The notes under the pieces: generated by a model | What the model saw: the letters and a program-made list of their open reading frames with translations, nothing else | Database searches by the model: none | Told to the model about the DNA's origin: nothing | Part shown: positions 13,873-22,017 of the stretch, piece after piece | Numbering within the stretch: the stretch's first letter is position 1 | Layout: every line of letters begins with the position of its first letter | NCBI GenBank assembly: GCA_037141255.1 | Contig: JBAXCX010000033.1 | Coordinates: 1 to 24,143, forward strand | Direction: 5' to 3' | Length of the DNA stretch: 24,143 nt | Origin: IMCC26207 sp037141255 | GTDB lineage: Bacteria; Actinomycetota; Acidimicrobiia; Acidimicrobiales; Microtrichaceae | Program-made: the position numbers and the translations under genes

Positions 13873-15305
13873 GTGCGTTACAAGAGAGTGCGGCAGGAGA
13901 GATTGCGGCGGCTGTGCGTTCAGGGGATCGCTCAGCGCGTGAGGTTCTTGAGGAGCATTTGCAGCTGATTGCTGAGCGTGAAGCAGAGGTGCACGCGTTC
14001 AACTTGGTCACCACCGAGCACGCAAGTGCGGCTGCTAGCGCGGTTGACGAACTCGTAGCACAGGGCAAAGACCCAGGCGCGCTCGCAGGGGTGCCCGTGG
14101 CCATCAAAGACAACCTCTGTACTCGCGGTGTGGCTACCACATGTTCTTCGAAAATTCTGCAGGGCTGGGTGCCGCCGTATGACGCCACCGTGGTCACCCG
14201 CCTCGCTGCTGCCGGGGCAATCATGGTGGGCAAGACCAACATGGATGAGTTTGCAATGGGCTCCTCCACCGAGAATTCAGCCTTTGGACCGACTCGTAAC
14301 CCGCATGATTTGAGCCGTGTGCCAGGTGGGTCCTCGGGCGGGTCCGCTGCAGCAGTCGCAGCAGGGTTTGCTCCCATTTCGCTTGGATCTGATACCGGCG
14401 GTTCCATCCGTCAGCCTGCTGCGCTCTGCGGAGTAGTTGGAGTGAAGCCTACGTACGGAACGGTTTCGCGCTTAGGGCTGGTCGCATTTGGATCCTCACT
14501 CGATCAAGTAGGGCCGTTTGCAAACTCTGTGGCCGAGGCGGCGCTGGTATGCGAAGTTATCGGTGGCCACGATCCCGGTGACTCCACCTCTCTTCCGCAG
14601 GCGTTCCCAGCGGTCAGCGAGCACCTGTCTGATGGTGTGGCTGGAATGCGCATTGGCCTGATCACCGAGATGATGGGCGAGGGGATCGCCCCCGATGTGG
14701 CGAAACGAATTCGGGCGGCTGCGGAGTGGCTCGCGGCTGCGGGCGCCGAGGTTGAAGAAGTGTCCGTACCAGCGGTGACCTACGGACTGTCGGCCTACTA
14801 CCTGGTTGCTCCCGCTGAGGCCTCCTCGAATCTCTCTCGCTATGACGGCGTGCGATACGGCTTGCGAGTAGACGCTCCTACCACTGGTGAGATGATGGAA
14901 CTCACCCGCACCGCCGGGTTTGGCGACGAAGTAAAACGGCGAATCATGCTGGGAACCTATGCGCTCTCGGCTGGTTATTACGACGCTTTTTATGGCACCG
15001 CACTCAAGGTCCGCACCTTGATTCGGCGTGACTTCGACAAGGCCTATGAGCGCTTCGATGCGTTACTTTCACCCACCTCGCCAACCACAGCTTTTTCCTT
15101 CGGCGATAAGACTGCCGATCCGATGTCGATGTATCTCAACGATGTTTGCACGATCGCTACCAACTTGGCAGGCCATCCTGCTATGTCAGTTCCGTATGGC
15201 CTCGGTGACGATGGCATGCCGGTGGGAGCGCAGGTGCTTGCTCCTGCCCTTGGCGAAGTAGCCATGTTCCGAGTGGCCGCAGCCCTTGAAGGGAGCTTGG
15301 CATGA
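13869..15305 (+). CDS. gatA: Glutamyl/aspartyl-tRNA amidotransferase subunit A
   Basis: GatA releases ammonia from glutamine for the transamidation step. The 478-residue amidase-signature protein has the catalytic triad Lys80 (GVPVAIKDNL), cis-Ser155 (PGGSSGGSA) and nucleophile Ser179 (GSDTGGSIRQP), one residue off the numbering I recall for the Staphylococcus enzyme. KPTYGTVSR follows, as expected. The length is normal. The GTG start overlaps the gatC stop and is served by GGAGAG at 13858-13863, 5 nt upstream. The 3' end overlaps gatB by 4 bp. Confidence 0.98.
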   Translation: MSALQESAAGEIAAAVRSGDRSAREVLEEHLQLIAEREAEVHAFNLVTTEHASAAASAVDELVAQGKDPGALAGVPVAIKDNLCTRGVATTCSSKILQGWVPPYDATVVTRLAAAGAIMVGKTNMDEFAMGSSTENSAFGPTRNPHDLSRVPGGSSGGSAAAVAAGFAPISLGSDTGGSIRQPAALCGVVGVKPTYGTVSRLGLVAFGSSLDQVGPFANSVAEAALVCEVIGGHDPGDSTSLPQAFPAVSEHLSDGVAGMRIGLITEMMGEGIAPDVAKRIRAAAEWLAAAGAEVEEVSVPAVTYGLSAYYLVAPAEASSNLSRYDGVRYGLRVDAPTTGEMMELTRTAGFGDEVKRRIMLGTYALSAGYYDAFYGTALKVRTLIRRDFDKAYERFDALLSPTSPTTAFSFGDKTADPMSMYLNDVCTIATNLAGHPAMSVPYGLGDDGMPVGAQVLAPALGEVAMFRVAAALEGSLA

Positions 15306-16735
15306 GTATCGATCTGAGCGTCTGGGAAATCGTGATTGGCCTTGAGGTTCACACCGAGTTGGCCACGCGTACCAAGTTGTTTTGCTCCGCACCGAATGAG
15401 TTCGGCGGCGAGCCCAACACCAATATTGACCCACTCACCCTTGGCTTACCCGGTTCGCTCCCGGTGCTCAATGAGCAAGCAGTTGAATTGGCCATTCGGG
15501 TTGGGCTGGCACTCAACTGCACCATTGACCGTTCGGTGTTTTCACGCAAGAACTACTTTTATCCCGATCAGCCCACGAACTATCAGATCTCGCAGTTCGA
15601 CTTGCCAATCAACGGTGAGGGCTGGCTTGAACTGCCCAGCGGCAAGGTGATTGGCATTGAGCGCGCTCACCTTGAAGAAGACACCGGCAAGTCCACGCAT
15701 GTGGGCGGTGGCGGCCGAATCCACGAGGCCACCTATTCACTCGTTGATTACAACCGTGCCGGCGTGCCGCTGCTCGAGATTGTGGGTCGGCCAGATCTTC
15801 GTTCGGGGGATGAGGCTCGAGCGTATGTGTCGGAACTGCGAGCCATCCTGGTGGCAGTTGGAGCCTCGGATGGCAAGATGGAAGAGGGTTCCCTGCGCGT
15901 TGACTGCAACGTGTCTGTTCGCCGTCATGGTGACGAGGAACTCGGCACTCGCTGCGAGATCAAGAACATTAACTCCTTGCGAAGCTTGGGCCGGGCCGTG
16001 GATTATGAGGCTGAGCGGCAGATCGACATGATTCTTGCTGGGGAGCGCATCGAACAGCAGACTCGTCATTGGAACGAGGATGAGGGACGCACGCTCAAGC
16101 TCCGCTCCAAAGAACAAGCCGATGATTACCGCTACTTTCCCGAGCCAGATCTAGTAGACCTCTCGCCCTCGCAGGAGTGGATCGATCGAGTGCGCGCAGC
16201 GTTGCCCATCTTGCCGGCAGCCCGTCGGCGTCGACTCTCCGAGCGTTCGGCGGCAGACATTGGACAGTCTGCGCTCATTGTTGAGCGCGGCTTAGACGAC
16301 CTCTGTCTTGCAGCAATTGAGCTTGGAGCTGACCCCAGCCGCACGATCACCCATGCAGAGCACAACCTGTCTGATCCCAAGGCGCTCAATTTGGATCCTG
16401 CGATGTTTGCCAAGCTCACCAACATGGATGCTGATGGCGCGCTGAGTTCCACTCAGACCAAGACTGTTCTTGCTGAACTTGTGCAACTCGGGGGTGACCC
16501 TGCAGCCATCGCGGATACGCATGGATTCAAAGCAATGGACTCCGGCGAACTTGACGCAGTGGTGGACCAACTGATTGCAGAGAATCCTGAGCAATGGCAA
16601 AGATTCTGCGAAGGTGACCCCAAAATTTCTGGCTTCTTTGTGGGTAAGGTCATGAAGGCAACTCAGGGTCAAGCCGATGGCAAGGTCGTAACTGCGTTGC
16701 TCACCGACCGGATCCCGACCACTGCGAAGGAGTAA
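15302..16735 (+). CDS. gatB: Glutamyl/aspartyl-tRNA amidotransferase subunit B
   Basis: GatB binds the mischarged tRNA and performs the phosphorylation and amidation of Glu or Asp. The 477-residue protein begins with WEIVIGLEVHTELATRTKLF, the family's characteristic N-terminus. It contains the region around LGLPGSLPVLNE, the RAGVPLLEIVGRPDL segment, KMEEGSLRVDCNVSVR and the RYFPEPDL stretch. It ends with the YqeY-like tail domain (SGFFVGKVMKATQGQADGK). The length is typical. The start is ATG with GGGAG at 15291-15295, 6 nt upstream, overlapping the gatA stop. A strong ribosome site for the next gene sits at its very end, so the lipoprotein is probably in the same transcript. Confidence 0.98.
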   Translation: MSIDLSVWEIVIGLEVHTELATRTKLFCSAPNEFGGEPNTNIDPLTLGLPGSLPVLNEQAVELAIRVGLALNCTIDRSVFSRKNYFYPDQPTNYQISQFDLPINGEGWLELPSGKVIGIERAHLEEDTGKSTHVGGGGRIHEATYSLVDYNRAGVPLLEIVGRPDLRSGDEARAYVSELRAILVAVGASDGKMEEGSLRVDCNVSVRRHGDEELGTRCEIKNINSLRSLGRAVDYEAERQIDMILAGERIEQQTRHWNEDEGRTLKLRSKEQADDYRYFPEPDLVDLSPSQEWIDRVRAALPILPAARRRRLSERSAADIGQSALIVERGLDDLCLAAIELGADPSRTITHAEHNLSDPKALNLDPAMFAKLTNMDADGALSSTQTKTVLAELVQLGGDPAAIADTHGFKAMDSGELDAVVDQLIAENPEQWQRFCEGDPKISGFFVGKVMKATQGQADGKVVTALLTDRIPTTAKE

Positions 16736-16739
16736 GTAG

Positions 16740-17327
16740 ATGCCCGGGCACACGAAGCTGAGGACGCTTGCGGTCTCGATGGTTGCGGTGTCTACGCTCG
16801 GTCTCATGCTTGTTGTCGCAGGGTGTAGCACCCCTCGATCAGAGAGCACTGCGGAGCTCAGCGATGACCAAGCAGATGTCACCATTGCGGGGGTGCCGCC
16901 CACGTTTCCGCCGACTACTCAGTATGACGGATCTGGCTTGAGTGACGATGCCAACGCACTGCTTCAAGAGATTGCTGCGCTGCAGACAGAGACGGATCTC
17001 TGCGTGATCCTCACTGGCAAGGCGCTTCAGCCCTTGCTCACGGGAAAGCTCGATACCACCAATCTGGTAACGAGTCCGTCTGGACTGACTCAGTTGTTGA
17101 TTGCCTTCAATTCTGTTTTCAGTTACATCAAGACCATCGCGCCCGCTGCAGTGCGGCCAGCGGCGTCAACACTCAACGATGTTTGGATTCGCATCTCTTC
17201 TCTCAATTCGGGCGCGGCGAGCAACCAAGCTCAGGTCCAAGCAATTTTGATTGAGCCCGAAGTGATCGCCGCCTATCAGTCGCTTGCCGCGTGGGCCTCG
17301 GCGAACTGTGACCTAGCGAGGCAATAG
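16740..17327 (+). CDS. Putative lipoprotein, unknown function
   Basis: I do not recognise the family. The 195-residue protein has a lipoprotein signal: a basic n-region (MPGHTKLRTL), a hydrophobic stretch, and the lipobox VAGC with lipidated Cys29. The mature part begins with a Ser/Thr/Asp-rich linker, with Pro at PPTFPPTT. It continues with a helical domain of about 125 residues having two cysteines (TDLCVIL and ANCDLAR), which could form a disulfide outside the membrane. AAGGAG at 16727-16732, 7 nt before the ATG, is the strongest ribosome site in the window and lies across the gatB stop, so it is likely translated as the fourth gene of the gatCAB operon. No functional link to tRNA amidation is evident. 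Confidence 0.82.
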   Translation: MPGHTKLRTLAVSMVAVSTLGLMLVVAGCSTPRSESTAELSDDQADVTIAGVPPTFPPTTQYDGSGLSDDANALLQEIAALQTETDLCVILTGKALQPLLTGKLDTTNLVTSPSGLTQLLIAFNSVFSYIKTIAPAAVRPAASTLNDVWIRISSLNSGAASNQAQVQAILIEPEVIAAYQSLAAWASANCDLARQ

Positions 17328-17337
17328 GCGAGTTGGT

Positions 17338-17343
17338 TAGAGT
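17338..17343 (+). promoter_or_regulatory. Putative -10 box (TAGAGT) for the leaderless acyl-CoA ligase gene
   Basis: TAGAGT is followed by 6 nt (CGGGCC) and ATG 17350, placing the expected start of transcription on the start codon. No Shine-Dalgarno is present. Confidence 0.5.
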
Positions 17344-17349
17344 CGGGCC

Positions 17350-18888
17350 ATGAACACCATCTGGCAACTCATTGAGCAGCGTGCAGTTCAAACCCCCGAG
17401 GCAGTCATCTTTGTCACCGAAGATGACACGAAGATGACCTTCGCCGAATTTCGTGATGCTGCCGAGGTGTGTGCCGCTGGCCTTTTGGGACTCGGAATTA
17501 CCTCGCAGACTCGAGTGACCTGGCAGTTGCCCACCTGCATCCCGGCCATCGTTGCCTCTGCAGCGCTTGCTCGGCTCGACGCAGTTCAGAGCCCGGTGTT
17601 ACATCTGTACCGAGAGAAAGAACTTGGTTTCGTGATGCGTCACACCCAGGCCGAGTTCTGCATCGTGCCGAGCGTGTGGAAGGGCTTTGACTTCACGGCC
17701 ATGGCGGACTCCCTTGCCGCCGAGATGAGCCCAGCACCGGTGGTGCTCAGCTTGGATTCGCTTCCTTCTGGCAAACCAGCAGATCTGGGTCCCGTACCCG
17801 AGTTTGCTGCAGGCGAAGAACCTGTTCGGTGGATCTATTCCACCTCAGGTACCACCTCTGACCCGAAAGGTGTACTGCATACCGATGCCACGCTGATTGC
17901 CGGTGGCCAGGGCCTAGCCGATGCACTGCAGATGACTGCAGAGGATGTTGGTTCCATGGCGTTTCCGTTCGCGCATATTGCGGGCCCCGACTATCTCGTG
18001 ATGATCCTGCTCAGCGGCATGTCGGCGGTTCTGATTGAGGCGTTTAACCCCGTAGATGCTGTGGCTACCTATGCAAAAAACAACGTGACGATGGCTGGAG
18101 GCAGCACGGCGTTCTATCAAATGTTTTTGGCTGAGCAACGCAAGCAGCCAGACACGAAGGTCATGCCAGCGCTGCGTGCGCTTTCGGGCGGCGGTGCGCC
18201 GATGCCGCCCGAGATTTATCGCGAGGTTCTCGATGAAATGGGAATCAAGGTGTGTCACGGGTACGGAATGACCGAAATTCCGATGATCACGCAAGGCTCA
18301 CCGACCGACTCCGATGACCAGCTCGCACACACCACCGGCAAACCCGTTACGGGGGCAGACCTGCGCATCGTGGCCGAGGACGGCAGCTTGGCCCCAACAG
18401 GAGTCGACGGGGAAGTGCGGGTCAAGGGTCCGATGGTGACGAAGGGCTACACCAACCCTGAGCTCACTGAGCAGGCATTTGATGAGAATGGCTACTTTCG
18501 CACGGGCGACATCGGCCACCTTTGCCCCGATGGTCACGTTGTACTCACGGGTCGTATTAAAGACATCATCATTCGCAAGGGTGAGAACATCTCGGCAAAA
18601 GAGATTGAGGACCTTCTGTACTCGCACCCCGGTGTTGGGGATGTGGCAGTGATTGGCCTGCCAGATCGCGAACGTGGCGAGCGGGTCTGTGCAGTTGTTG
18701 AGCGCCCCGCCGAAGGTGAGGTCATCACCTTTGAGGAGATGGTTTCTTATTTGGGCGAGCAGGGCCTCACGCGGTTTAAAACTCCCGAACAACTCGAAGT
18801 CGTGGATTCATTCCCTCGCAACGAGACCCTTCGCAAGGTGCTGAAGTATCAACTGCGCGACACCTTCGCCGAGAAAGCCTGGCCCTGA
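17350..18888 (+). CDS. AMP-binding acyl-CoA ligase (fatty acid / carboxylic acid CoA ligase family)
   Basis: This 512-residue ANL-family enzyme would activate a carboxylic acid with ATP to the acyl-adenylate and transfer it to CoA. The order of motifs is complete: phosphate loop YSTSGTTSDPKG (163-174), GGGAPMPPEI, GYGMTEIP, the hinge segment YFRTGDIG, GRIKDIIIRKGENIS, and the C-terminal catalytic Lys496 in LRKVLKYQLR. It resembles actinobacterial FadD-type and cyclohexanecarboxylate/2,3-dihydroxybenzoate-AMP-ligase-like proteins; the specificity cannot be deduced. The ATG at 17350 fits both the family N-terminus and a TANNNT box 6 nt upstream. A TTGACC palindrome follows the stop. Confidence 0.93.
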   Translation: MNTIWQLIEQRAVQTPEAVIFVTEDDTKMTFAEFRDAAEVCAAGLLGLGITSQTRVTWQLPTCIPAIVASAALARLDAVQSPVLHLYREKELGFVMRHTQAEFCIVPSVWKGFDFTAMADSLAAEMSPAPVVLSLDSLPSGKPADLGPVPEFAAGEEPVRWIYSTSGTTSDPKGVLHTDATLIAGGQGLADALQMTAEDVGSMAFPFAHIAGPDYLVMILLSGMSAVLIEAFNPVDAVATYAKNNVTMAGGSTAFYQMFLAEQRKQPDTKVMPALRALSGGGAPMPPEIYREVLDEMGIKVCHGYGMTEIPMITQGSPTDSDDQLAHTTGKPVTGADLRIVAEDGSLAPTGVDGEVRVKGPMVTKGYTNPELTEQAFDENGYFRTGDIGHLCPDGHVVLTGRIKDIIIRKGENISAKEIEDLLYSHPGVGDVAVIGLPDRERGERVCAVVERPAEGEVITFEEMVSYLGEQGLTRFKTPEQLEVVDSFPRNETLRKVLKYQLRDTFAEKAWP

Positions 18889-18898
18889 TTCCGCGGGA

Positions 18899-18918
18899 GT
18901 TGACCGATGAGGGTCAAC
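18899..18918. promoter_or_regulatory. Palindrome GTTGACC-N6-GGTCAAC
   Basis: A 7-bp perfect inverted repeat with a 6-nt spacer lies 10 bp after the acyl-CoA ligase stop and 30 bp before the next gene's ATG. It could be a short terminator hairpin, although it has no T-run, or an operator for a dimeric regulator of the downstream gene. The sequence does not decide. Confidence 0.5.
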
Positions 18919-18948
18919 CCATGATTGCAGAACAAGGCTGGTTGCCTG

Positions 18949-19485
18949 ATGGATCCTGAACCAGAGGTTCCCCGTGTAGTGCGGCCTCCCAAGGGGCCAG
19001 CGGGCCGCGATCAGCCATCCTTGAACCCTCCGTTGCTCTCGGGACGATCGCTCGACCCCGTTGTGAAAGCGCCCCGGTTTGACTCGGTGCGCGAGCATCG
19101 CTCCGTGGTGGTCTCCTGCGTTGCCGTTGTCGTTCTCATCTTGTTGATCGGGGTTGGCAAATGGGCAGCCGAGCGTGCCGCGGATAGCGCCACTCAAGGC
19201 CGGGCGGCCCAGATTGAAGCCTTGCTGCGCGGCGCTACTCCCGATGACTTCTTGGCGTTTAACGCGGGGGTGAAACGCCCAGGTTCGCTCGCCGTTCGAG
19301 TTCGAGATGAACCGGGTTTCGTCAATGTTAAAGCCGGCGTCCGCATGACGTTCATCCGATTTCAACCCGCCGGCTGGTGGGCCGGATTCACTGAACGGTG
19401 CATTGTGGCAGAACTGCGCCCTGAGGGCGCCAGAGTCACGGTTCCCAAAACGGCTTGTGTTCGGGTAGTAACCCCTAGGCCTTGA
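18949..19485 (+). CDS. Hypothetical membrane-anchored protein
   Basis: No family is recognised. From ATG 18949 the protein has 178 residues: a Pro/Arg-rich cytoplasmic N-terminus (residues 1-50, with VVRPPKGPAGRD), one transmembrane helix at about 52-70 (VVVSCVAVVVLILLIGV), and a mostly beta extracytoplasmic domain. That domain has an AAQIEALLRGATPDDFLAFN helix and then VKRPGSLAVRVRDEPGF and a Cys pair (RCIVAEL, TACVRV). A TTG at 18925 could add eight residues. No ribosome site or -10 box decides the start. It ends 17 bp before the ilvD start, so the ilvD promoter overlaps its 3' end region. The DNA around 18890-18950 is otherwise without a gene. Confidence 0.7.
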   Translation: MDPEPEVPRVVRPPKGPAGRDQPSLNPPLLSGRSLDPVVKAPRFDSVREHRSVVVSCVAVVVLILLIGVGKWAAERAADSATQGRAAQIEALLRGATPDDFLAFNAGVKRPGSLAVRVRDEPGFVNVKAGVRMTFIRFQPAGWWAGFTERCIVAELRPEGARVTVPKTACVRVVTPRP

Positions 19486-19490
19486 CCACG

Positions 19491-19496
19491 TAGATT
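19491..19496 (+). promoter_or_regulatory. Putative -10 box (TAGATT) for leaderless ilvD
   Basis: TAGATT is followed by 6 nt (ATGCCC) and the ATG at 19503. The first ATG (19497) is then upstream of the expected transcription start, and the second ATG becomes the start codon. Confidence 0.55.
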
Positions 19497-19502
19497 ATGC
19501 CC

Positions 19503-21188
19503 ATGACTGATCAACCAGATCTGAAAACCCGCTCGCATGAGGTCACGGACTTTCCAAGCCGGGCCCCTGCTCGGGCAATGCTGCGCGCCACTGGCATGAC
19601 TGATGATGATTGGGATAAGCCGCAGATCGGCGTTGTCTCTTCTTGGAATGAGGTCACACCCTGCAACATGCCGCTGGCAGATCTAGCAAAGCGAGCAAAA
19701 GAGGGCGTTCGCTATGCGGGTGGTTATCCGATTGAGTTCAACACCATCGCCGTTTCAGACGGCATCTCGATGGGCCACGAGGGCATGCGCGCATCGTTGG
19801 TCTCTCGCGAGGTGATAGCTGATTCGGTAGAGACAGTGATGCATGCCGAACGCTTTGATGCCATGGTCACCTTTGCCGGGTGCGATAAATCTTTGCCCGG
19901 CATGATGATGGCCTCGGCCAGGCTGAATCTGCCCTCGGTGTTCTTGTATGGCGGGTCCAAGTTGCCAGGCAACTACAACGGAAACGTGCTCGATATTGTC
20001 TCGGTGTTCGAAGCAGTCGGTGCCTACGCCACAGGCGCAATAGACGCTGAAGAACTTGATCAGATCGAGCGGAACGCCTGCCCCACAATTGGTGCCTGCG
20101 CTGGCATGTTTACTGCCAACACCATGGCCTCGGTCGGCGAAGCGTTGGGATTGTCACTACCCGGCTCGGCCTCTGCGCCAGCAGTTGATCGACGACGCGA
20201 TGATTTCGCCTACGCCTCGGGGGTAGCAGTGCTCAACCTCTGCAAGCTCAACATTCGGCCGCGTGACATCTTGACCAAGGCAGCATTCGAAAACGCAATT
20301 GCAGTGGTGATGGCCCTTGGTGGTTCAACCAACGCTGTTCTGCATCTCTTGGCAATTGCTCATGAGGCAGAAGTCGAACTGCAACTCGATGCGTTCAACA
20401 AAATTGCTGCAAAGGTTCCCCACCTTGCAGATACCAAACCGCATGGGCAGTACCACATGCTCGACGTTGATCGGGTGGGCGGCGTTCCAGTTGTTATGGC
20501 CATGCTGCTCGAGGCTGGACTCCTGCACGGTGATGAGATCACGGTGACGGGCAAGACAGTGGCAGAGAACTTGGCGCTCATAAAGCCACCTGCGCCGGAC
20601 GGCGAAGTCATCCATCCTCTGTCTAACCCCATCCACGATTTGGGTGGTATCGCAGTCCTGACAGGCACCCTTGCCCCAAAGGGTTCCGTGGTCAAGGTTG
20701 CTGGAATTGACTTCGACGAGTTTGAAGGACCCGCTCGCGTCTTCGAGGGCGAGGAGCTTGCTATGGAGGCCGTACTCGCCGGCAAGATCAATCCCGGCGA
20801 CGTCTTGGTCATTCGCTATGAAGGACCCAAAGGTGGGCCCGGTATGCGCGAGATGTTGGCAATTACGGGTGCCATGAAGGGAGCAGGCAGAGGTGGCGAT
20901 GCTGCCCTGATTACTGATGGTCGATTCTCTGGAGGTACGCACGGGTTCTGTATTGGCCATGTTGCCCCAGAGGCAGTTCTGGGTGGCCCGATTGCACTAG
21001 TCGAGGAGGGCGACAGGATCCGTATTGACGTGCGCAATCACATCATTGACTTGTTAGTCGACGAGGCCACCCTTGCTCACCGTCTTGCCAACTGGAAGGC
21101 ACCCGAGCCCCGCTATACCAAAGGTGTGCTGGCAAAGTACGCAACGCTTGCGCGCGGTGCCGATCAGGGTGCAGTCACCGTTGCCTAA
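19503..21188 (+). CDS. ilvD: Dihydroxy-acid dehydratase IlvD
   Basis: IlvD dehydrates 2,3-dihydroxy-isovalerate and 2,3-dihydroxy-3-methylvalerate to the 2-keto acids, the third common step of valine and isoleucine synthesis and a source of leucine precursor. The 561-residue protein has the three conserved cysteines that hold the Fe-S cluster region (Cys54 in TPCNMP, Cys127 in AGCDKSLPG, Cys199 in TIGACAGMFTANTM). Further motifs are GGSTNAVLHL, GPKGGPGMREM and TDGRFSGGTHGFCIGH. The length is normal. ATG 19503 is preferred over 19497 because a TANNNT box sits exactly 6 nt before it. The gene stands about 2.9 kb upstream of ilvB, separated by an ABC transporter pair. Confidence 0.97.
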   Translation: MTDQPDLKTRSHEVTDFPSRAPARAMLRATGMTDDDWDKPQIGVVSSWNEVTPCNMPLADLAKRAKEGVRYAGGYPIEFNTIAVSDGISMGHEGMRASLVSREVIADSVETVMHAERFDAMVTFAGCDKSLPGMMMASARLNLPSVFLYGGSKLPGNYNGNVLDIVSVFEAVGAYATGAIDAEELDQIERNACPTIGACAGMFTANTMASVGEALGLSLPGSASAPAVDRRRDDFAYASGVAVLNLCKLNIRPRDILTKAAFENAIAVVMALGGSTNAVLHLLAIAHEAEVELQLDAFNKIAAKVPHLADTKPHGQYHMLDVDRVGGVPVVMAMLLEAGLLHGDEITVTGKTVAENLALIKPPAPDGEVIHPLSNPIHDLGGIAVLTGTLAPKGSVVKVAGIDFDEFEGPARVFEGEELAMEAVLAGKINPGDVLVIRYEGPKGGPGMREMLAITGAMKGAGRGGDAALITDGRFSGGTHGFCIGHVAPEAVLGGPIALVEEGDRIRIDVRNHIIDLLVDEATLAHRLANWKAPEPRYTKGVLAKYATLARGADQGAVTVA

Positions 21189-21191
21189 GTC

Positions 21192-21197
21192 AAGAAT
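21192..21197 (+). promoter_or_regulatory. Possible -10 box (AAGAAT) before the ABC ATPase
   Basis: AAGAAT lies 6 nt before GTG 21204, in the same geometry as the TANNNT boxes elsewhere, but the first T is missing. The site is weak, and read-through from ilvD (15 bp gap) is equally possible. Confidence 0.3.
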
Positions 21198-21203
21198 GCT
21201 GAC

Positions 21204-22004
21204 GTGAAGCAGACTGATGCAGTGAATCAACCTGTGGCTGGGTGGCCCGCAATTGTTGCCCGAGGCCTTCGGAAGCAATTCGGTGACCACGTTGCTGTGA
21301 ACTCACTTGACATGGATATTCCAGCGGGCAGTTTTTGCGGACTCCTTGGGCCGAACGGATCTGGTAAGACCACCACCCTTCGCATGACTGCTGGTTTACT
21401 GCGCCCCGATGCGGGGCAAGTCTGGGTGGCGGGCCACGAAACCTGGACCGACTCCGTGGCAGTTCGGCGCCTGCTCGGGGTGGTGCCTGATCCGCTCAAT
21501 TTGTTCGATCGCTTATCGGCTCGCGAACTTTTGCAGCACCTCGGAGAGTTACGCGGAATTGAGCGTTCCGAGGTCACTCGCCGCTCTGAGGAACTCATTG
21601 AGGTCATGGACTTGAGTAGTTCGGCCGATGAGCAGATTGGCGGTTACAGCCACGGGATGCGCAAGAAGACAGCCATCGCAGCCGCACTGCTGCATCGTCC
21701 AGCGGTGTTGTTGCTCGACGAACCCTTCGAGGGTGTTGACCCTGTCTCGGCCGTCGCAGTGCGCACCATGTTGGATCGCTACCGTGCTGCTGGTGGCACA
21801 GTCGTGTTCTCTTCGCATGCGATGGATTTGGTTGACCGAATGTGTGACTTCGTGGCCGTCATGGCTCAGGGTGAACTCCTCGCCGTTGGTCCGATTGAGG
21901 AGCTTCGAGGCGGGGGTCGCCTCGAGGATGCGTTTATCTCGATGATCGGCGCTAGCCCCGTTGACCCAGCGAGCCTGAGTTGGCTCGATAACACGGCCCC
22001 GTGA
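21204..22004 (+). CDS. ABC transporter ATP-binding protein (ABC-2 type)
   Basis: This 266-residue ATPase couples ATP hydrolysis to the adjacent permease, probably exporting a substrate. It has Walker A GPNGSGKTT (49-57), the signature GGYSHGMRKK (146-155, an SHGM form common in ABC-2 exporters), Walker B VLLLDEPFEGVDP (168-180) and the switch His in FSSHAMD. The short length and the following permease fit the CcmA/DrrA-like exporter group. The start is GTG 21204, with no ribosome site. The 3' end is 13 bp before the permease. The substrate is unknown, and the location between ilvD and ilvB may be accidental. Confidence 0.93.
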   Translation: MKQTDAVNQPVAGWPAIVARGLRKQFGDHVAVNSLDMDIPAGSFCGLLGPNGSGKTTTLRMTAGLLRPDAGQVWVAGHETWTDSVAVRRLLGVVPDPLNLFDRLSARELLQHLGELRGIERSEVTRRSEELIEVMDLSSSADEQIGGYSHGMRKKTAIAAALLHRPAVLLLDEPFEGVDPVSAVAVRTMLDRYRAAGGTVVFSSHAMDLVDRMCDFVAVMAQGELLAVGPIEELRGGGRLEDAFISMIGASPVDPASLSWLDNTAP

Positions 22005-22017
22005 GTAGGGCTGCAAC

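Noticed and set aside
13655..14407. 250-codon minus-strand open frame
   Set aside because: It is antisense to gatC and gatA, which are certain genes; composition is typical of a shadow.
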